A DNA stretch of 17,912 nt from an uncultured Clostridia bacterium (lineage in GTDB: Bacteria; Bacillota; Clostridia; Christensenellales; UBA1242), in contig CALWAB010000033.1 of NCBI GenBank assembly GCA_944372745.1, positions 1 through 17,912 of the forward strand. The letters run 5' to 3'. Positions 13,813-17,912 of the stretch are shown here, one piece after another; within the stretch, counting starts at the first letter, position 1, and every line of letters begins with the position of its first letter. The notes under the pieces are model-generated. The model saw only the letters and a list, made by a program, of their open reading frames with translations, made no database searches and was not told where the DNA came from. The translations under genes were made by a program, and so were the position numbers.

Positions 13813-16800
13813 TCACAACTTTGGTAATTTAGGTGGTTGTTTAGGCATCTTAGGTTTAGGTGACTTAGGTGGCTCTTTCATTATTTCTTCAAGGTCTTTG
13901 TCACTTATAGTATTAGAATCATCAATATCTTCTACAGCATTATTTTGCGGACCTGCATTTGCACTTAAGCCTAACACTACATCATCAAAGTTATCATCCT
14001 TTGGCGAAAATTTTTCAAATAATCTCTTAGGTTTTATTTCTCCGTCATCGCTAAATAACGCTTTGTCTTCGGCTTTCTCACGCATTTTTTCTTCTTTAAG
14101 ACTTTGTTTTTCCAATCTCTTAAGTTCTTTTTGTTCGCGTTTTAATTCCTTTTCCCTTGCTTTGTCTTTGAACATATTTTCCTCTTCCCTTTCCTTTATC
14201 ATCTTCTGGCGTTCTTTTTCTAGTTTTGCCATTTCTTTTTGTTCGCGTTCTCTTTCCTTTTGCGCTTCTTTTTCTGCCTTTATTTGTGACTTATCAACTT
14301 TTGTGCTTATTGTATTTTTATCTTCCTTTGGTTCTTTTACTTTCTTTTCTTTAGGCGATTTTTCTTTTTCCACCTTTTCTCTTGGAATATATTGAGCGAC
14401 CTGTACTTTTTCTTCTTTCTCTTTCTTTTCTTTTTCAAATTTAGCGTCTGCTTTCTCTTGCTCTTTCTTTCTTTCATTCAAAAGTTTTTCGCGTTCTTTG
14501 TCTAATTTCTCTTGTTCTTTTTCTTCTTTTTTACGCTCTTTTTCTTCTTTTTTATGCTCGCGCTCTGCTAATTTAGCAAGTTTATCATTTTCCGCTTTTT
14601 GTGCACGCTGTTCTTTCTCAAGTTCTTTTTGCTCTTTTTGGTGTCCCTTATCAATCAAAGCCTGATTCTTTTTCTCCTGTTTATCAAGCTTTTCGCTTTC
14701 TTTAAATAGTTTTCTATGTTCGCGTTCTGCCTGTTTTATTTCCTTGCGTGACATAGTACTACTCATTGGGTCTACGCCGTCTTCATAATCTTCACTAAGC
14801 AAGCGTGCTTTTCTTCTCTTCTCTATCCAGAATGAAATACCTACATAAATAAATATTAGTCCTGCTACAACTAAGAATATTATCCAAATAAATTGTATAA
14901 AATCAAATTCTGTAGACACAGTGAAGTATATTGGCAAAAATACTGTTTTTTCTTCATCTGTCATTTCTATGACATTGCCACTATTGTCAACTTTTTGATA
15001 TGTGATATAGTATGTACCATTGCTAAATTGCGTGAATCTATCCGTAGATATACTTGAACGAGAAAACTCATTTAAAACACTGTCTGTTAAATTCGCTTTT
15101 GAATAACTATCCGAACTATGATAAACTACCACATCTATATTAGGATAAAATCTTCCAAATCCCCCAAAGTAAACTTCAGGTTCATAAGCGTAATCATTAT
15201 CTTCTATTATATTTTGAATGCCTATAATAACGCATTGACCATAGATGCTTCCCTGTATACTCTCAAGAGTATTACCTGTGCCAAAATCAAGTCTATTATT
15301 ATTTAAATTTACTTCTGCTAACTGTGGCGAAGCTTCTAGCAACGCCATAATACTATCAACATTGGTAATTCTATTATTCGCTACATTTATGTACAATAAA
15401 TTGTAAATATTGCTAATAGTTAACGAGGTAATGGCGTTATTGTTTAAATTAATTGAAGTGAAAGGCAAATATTCAAGAGTTACTGCACTTAATACCCCAT
15501 TAGATAAATCTAATTCAGTTGTCCCAAAATCAGCGTTATTTAAACCTGACAAAGTCAAACTTCTTATAGTTGTCATATTGCTTGGCAACCTTATATCTGC
15601 ATTTGTTCCTATATTTGTTAATGACAATATAGTTAGATTATTCAAGTTGCTAATATTTAAATAATTCAAATAAGGTTTATTACTTAAAGTGAATGAGTAT
15701 GTAGTATCACATTCTGACACATATAAATGTGTGAGGGCATTAAGATTGGCTAAATTATCCACAACCGAACTACCCAAAGCATCACAACCCAATAATTCTA
15801 ATGTTGTCAAATTTGTACAGTTAGCAAAATCTACGGTACTCAAATTTTCACAATCATATATATATAATTCTGTTAAATTTTCGCAATTTAAATTTAAGGT
15901 CATTAACTGCGTCTTACCTGCTATAGAAAATGAAGTAAGTGCTACATTGCTGATATTTATTGTAGTGATACCCTCACTAGCATCCAAATTAAATGACCTA
16001 AGTGAATTAGCATTATTTAAAGTAACTTCGCTTAAATTGTTTGAATTTACTATGCTGAATTGAAAAAGATTAGGCAAATTGTCGATATACACGCTATTTA
16101 AGTAACTTGAACCCAAAAACAATATTTGTAAATTGTTAAATTCCTCTAGGTCTACTTCGCGAATATTAGTCCCTTGCAAATTTAAGTATTCAAGCCCTTT
16201 CATTGCACTAATGCCACCAAATGTATCCACATTAATTAAATTACATTCCAACAATGACAATGACTGCAAATTCTCTGCACTAGAAAAATCTATTTCACTT
16301 AAATTGTAACAATTAGATACATCAAGCGTTTGTAAACTTTGCAATGTATCTGAAAGCAATAGTGACTTTAAATTTGTACAATCAGTAAATATTATAGTTT
16401 CTATATTTGAAGACTGCGAGATATCAAACTGTTCTATCCAATCATTATAACTTAAGAATAATTTTTTGAGATTTGGTGCATACACAAGTGTGTGTGCAAC
16501 AACATATCCATTTTCTTCAAAAGTCATTTCATCCAGTTGCAAATTGCGTAAATTAGTTGCTCTAGATAAATCTAGCACCTGCAAATTAGTATTATTTTGT
16601 AGTGTCAAATTGCTCAACACGCTAGAATCAACATAAAGATTTGTTAAGTGAGTGTTTCCTACGATATACAGATTTCTTAAACTACTACCTTGAATGTTTA
16701 TCTCTCTTAATGCAGAATTGTCCTCAAAAGTGGCTTGTGTTAAATTGGGCATTGTATAATTTATTGAAAAATTATCTCCTGCTATATCACTTAATGACAA

Positions 16801-17334
16801 ATTCGTCAAACTTTGTGCTGTAGCACTATCCAATGTAAAATTTATGTGAGTGCTAGCTGAAATATTAATTGTTGACAAATTATTGCCAGTGAAATCAACT
16901 CGTGTTAGTGCGGTGCAATTTTCAATATTGATATTTTTTAAATTAGGGAATACAGAATTGTTGTTGCCTTGGAGGTCAACGCTCACTAATTGCGTCATAT
17001 TTCTTATAGTAATAGTAGTTAAATTATTAAACCTAAACTGAGACAATCCTGTAATTTCTGTAATGCCATTACATACACCTGATTGTGCCCCATCAAAAAC
17101 TAACTCTGAAATTGCATTAAATGAATCTGCAGTTAAATCTTCCCCGCCATTCAATTCTATTAAATATCTTTCTAACTGTGTGTCGAGTGTAAGTTCTGAC
17201 GCATTAGATATGCTATCCGCACTGACTAAATTTATTTGCTTATTGTCGTTCAGTAATCCACCACATAGGCATACAACAAATACGAAGAAAAGACTAAATA
17301 GAACAATCGTCGTTTTTCGTAATATACTACTCAT
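13813..17334 (-). CDS. Receptor-like leucine-rich-repeat membrane protein with charged cytoplasmic tail
   Basis: 1173 residues. Signal peptide at about 7-27. Leucine-rich repeats fill about 95-685 (for example NLTTITIRNMTQLVSVDLQG, NLQVLDLSRATNLRNLQLD, LEYLNLQGTNIREVDLEEF), many of the irregular type seen in BspA-like and internalin-like surface proteins. A beta-rich region at about 700-805 precedes one membrane helix (811-836), then a stop-transfer KRRKARLL. Residues about 862-1090 are almost entirely K/E/R/Q and predicted to form a long charged helix or coiled coil. The tail ends in a Pro/Lys-rich stretch (about 1153-1173). Topology places the repeats outside and the charged helix inside. 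There is no kinase, sortase or enzymatic domain. AAGGAGG lies 6 bases before the ATG; the upstream membrane-anchored gene ends 18 bases away, so the two form an operon. Role unknown: ligand binding linked to an internal scaffold is an inference. Confidence 0.88.
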   Translation of the reverse strand: MSSILRKTTIVLFSLFFVFVVCLCGGLLNDNKQINLVSADSISNASELTLDTQLERYLIELNGGEDLTADSFNAISELVFDGAQSGVCNGITEITGLSQFRFNNLTTITIRNMTQLVSVDLQGNNNSVFPNLKNINIENCTALTRVDFTGNNLSTINISASTHINFTLDSATAQSLTNLSLSDIAGDNFSINYTMPNLTQATFEDNSALREINIQGSSLRNLYIVGNTHLTNLYVDSSVLSNLTLQNNTNLQVLDLSRATNLRNLQLDEMTFEENGYVVAHTLVYAPNLKKLFLSYNDWIEQFDISQSSNIETIIFTDCTNLKSLLLSDTLQSLQTLDVSNCYNLSEIDFSSAENLQSLSLLECNLINVDTFGGISAMKGLEYLNLQGTNIREVDLEEFNNLQILFLGSSYLNSVYIDNLPNLFQFSIVNSNNLSEVTLNNANSLRSFNLDASEGITTINISNVALTSFSIAGKTQLMTLNLNCENLTELYIYDCENLSTVDFANCTNLTTLELLGCDALGSSVVDNLANLNALTHLYVSECDTTYSFTLSNKPYLNYLNISNLNNLTILSLTNIGTNADIRLPSNMTTIRSLTLSGLNNADFGTTELDLSNGVLSAVTLEYLPFTSINLNNNAITSLTISNIYNLLYINVANNRITNVDSIMALLEASPQLAEVNLNNNRLDFGTGNTLESIQGSIYGQCVIIGIQNIIEDNDYAYEPEVYFGGFGRFYPNIDVVVYHSSDSYSKANLTDSVLNEFSRSSISTDRFTQFSNGTYYITYQKVDNSGNVIEMTDEEKTVFLPIYFTVSTEFDFIQFIWIIFLVVAGLIFIYVGISFWIEKRRKARLLSEDYEDGVDPMSSTMSRKEIKQAEREHRKLFKESEKLDKQEKKNQALIDKGHQKEQKELEKEQRAQKAENDKLAKLAEREHKKEEKERKKEEKEQEKLDKEREKLLNERKKEQEKADAKFEKEKKEKEEKVQVAQYIPREKVEKEKSPKEKKVKEPKEDKNTISTKVDKSQIKAEKEAQKEREREQKEMAKLEKERQKMIKEREEENMFKDKAREKELKREQKELKRLEKQSLKEEKMREKAEDKALFSDDGEIKPKRLFEKFSPKDDNFDDVVLGLSANAGPQNNAVEDIDDSNTISDKDLEEIMKEPPKSPKPKMPKQPPKLPKL

Positions 17335-17352
17335 ATCTTTCCTCCTTAGTAT

Positions 17353-17810
17353 TTATTTCTTTTTATTTGTTCTGTATACAAAGAACACTAGAACTAAGTA
17401 TATAACCCCTATTAAAATTAATATACTAAACATTATTGATAAAATTTGTAAAAGATTGCCATCATTATTGACTACATTTATTGTAAAAGCATAAGTTTGT
17501 GATTGGTCACCGATATCACTAACAGCACGGACTGAAAATGTATAAGTCCCACTTGTGTTTATTTTCAAATAATTTGCCTTAACATAAGCACCACCATTGA
17601 TGGAATATTCTACTTGATAATTTTCGTCATTGCTATCTAAATAAATTTTTGCTGTACCATTGATTGTTTCTCCTATGTTTAAAGCATTACCTTCTTCATC
17701 AACTATACTAACTGTTGGTGCTAATTTAAAAATTCTTATTGTGATTGGAACATAATCTAAATACCCTTCACTCGTTCTAATGTATATATTGTATGTAGCA
17801 GGGTTATAAC
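17353..17810 (-). CDS. C-terminal fragment of a membrane-anchored Ig-like surface protein
   Basis: The frame ends at TAA 17353. Reading back, it shows beta-sandwich-like sequence (YNPATYNIYIRTSEGYLDY, VEYSINGGAYVKANYLKI, GTYTFSVRAVSDIGD), then one C-terminal membrane helix LLQILSIMFSILILIGVIYL and a basic FVYRTNKKK tail. No start codon exists: the frame meets TAG at 17824-17826, and coding-like sequence fades at about 17811, where base composition changes. The N-terminal part is therefore missing, through an insertion or rearrangement, or through an assembly join at the contig end. Its membrane layout (ectodomain, one helix, short basic tail) parallels the downstream leucine-rich-repeat protein, and the two are 18 bases apart. 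Confidence 0.7.
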
Positions 17811-17912
17811 GGCGTTCTTTGTCCTAAATAAGGGCGTTCTTTGCCCGAAGCGCGCTCGTGTTTCATACTTTAGCTTTTGCCCCTCAAGGTAATTTAATAC
17901 TTGTTAAGCGCC
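17811..17912. other. Compositionally distinct right edge with short direct repeat
   Basis: This stretch is richer in G+C than the rest. GGCGTTCTTTG occurs twice (17811-17821 and 17833-17843), and GGGC/GCCC and the palindrome AGCGCGCT follow. It interrupts the surface-protein frame. Origin unresolved: mobile or repeat sequence, or an assembly artefact. Confidence 0.5.

Noticed and set aside
13769..14395. Plus-strand reading frame of 208 residues
   Set aside because: It is the complement of the K/E-rich tail of the leucine-rich-repeat gene: Ser/Phe/Leu-rich, no ribosome binding site, no family resemblance.
13813..17334. CRISPR-like or tandem nucleotide repeats in the leucine-rich region
   Set aside because: The repetition is at protein level and imperfect; there are no constant repeats with unique spacers.

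Overview
The window is AT-rich, densely coding bacterial DNA. Strong GGAGG-type ribosome binding sites, TTGACA/TATAAT promoters spaced by 17 bases, and the gene order rpmE - DUF1385/prmC - prfA point to a low-GC Firmicute, most likely an uncultured gut Clostridia-type lineage. The lineage is inferred. Almost everything is on the minus strand; the only clear plus-strand gene is an AI-2E family membrane protein.

Layout from left to right: (1-1203, minus) the N-terminal part of a membrane-anchored surface protein with a DUF6273-like region, running off the left edge; (1363-2538, minus) a membrane-anchored solute-binding-like protein; (2795-4603, minus) uvrC; (4873-6186, minus) a lipoprotein with one Big_3-type domain and four exact 79-residue repeats; (6284-6582) copy 1 of a structured repeat element; (6605-6781, minus) a small hydrophobic protein with a near-perfect ribosome binding site; (7086-7439, minus) an ArsR-type repressor; (7747-8928, plus) the AI-2E family protein; (9122-9967, minus) a DUF5685 protein; (10123-11184, minus) prfA; (11253-11545) copy 2 of the structured element; (11573-13303, minus) DUF1385 fused to prmC; (13474-13680, minus) rpmE; (13813-17334, minus) a large receptor-like leucine-rich-repeat protein with a charged cytoplasmic tail; (17353-17810, minus) the C-terminal end of another membrane-anchored surface protein. 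That last gene is cut by a compositional break close to the right edge.

The housekeeping block (ribosomal protein L31, release-factor methyltransferase, release factor 1) forms a translation module: PrmC methylates the GGQ glutamine of PrfA. The flanking genes are mostly envelope proteins, with extracellular repeats or leucine-rich repeats anchored by one membrane helix or a lipid.

The most interesting item is a pair of diverged, non-coding elements of about 295 bases. Both have terminal inverted repeats, and both share a series of hairpins at equivalent positions whose sequences differ in a base-pair-preserving way. Both are flanked by 15-18 base direct repeats. In both cases the duplicated target is the stem-loop of a terminator-like hairpin just after a minus-strand gene, and the insertion orientation is the same. 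I interpret them as non-autonomous mobile elements that target transcription terminators, possibly also encoding a structured RNA. I do not recognise the family. No transposase, integrase or reverse transcriptase is encoded in the window.
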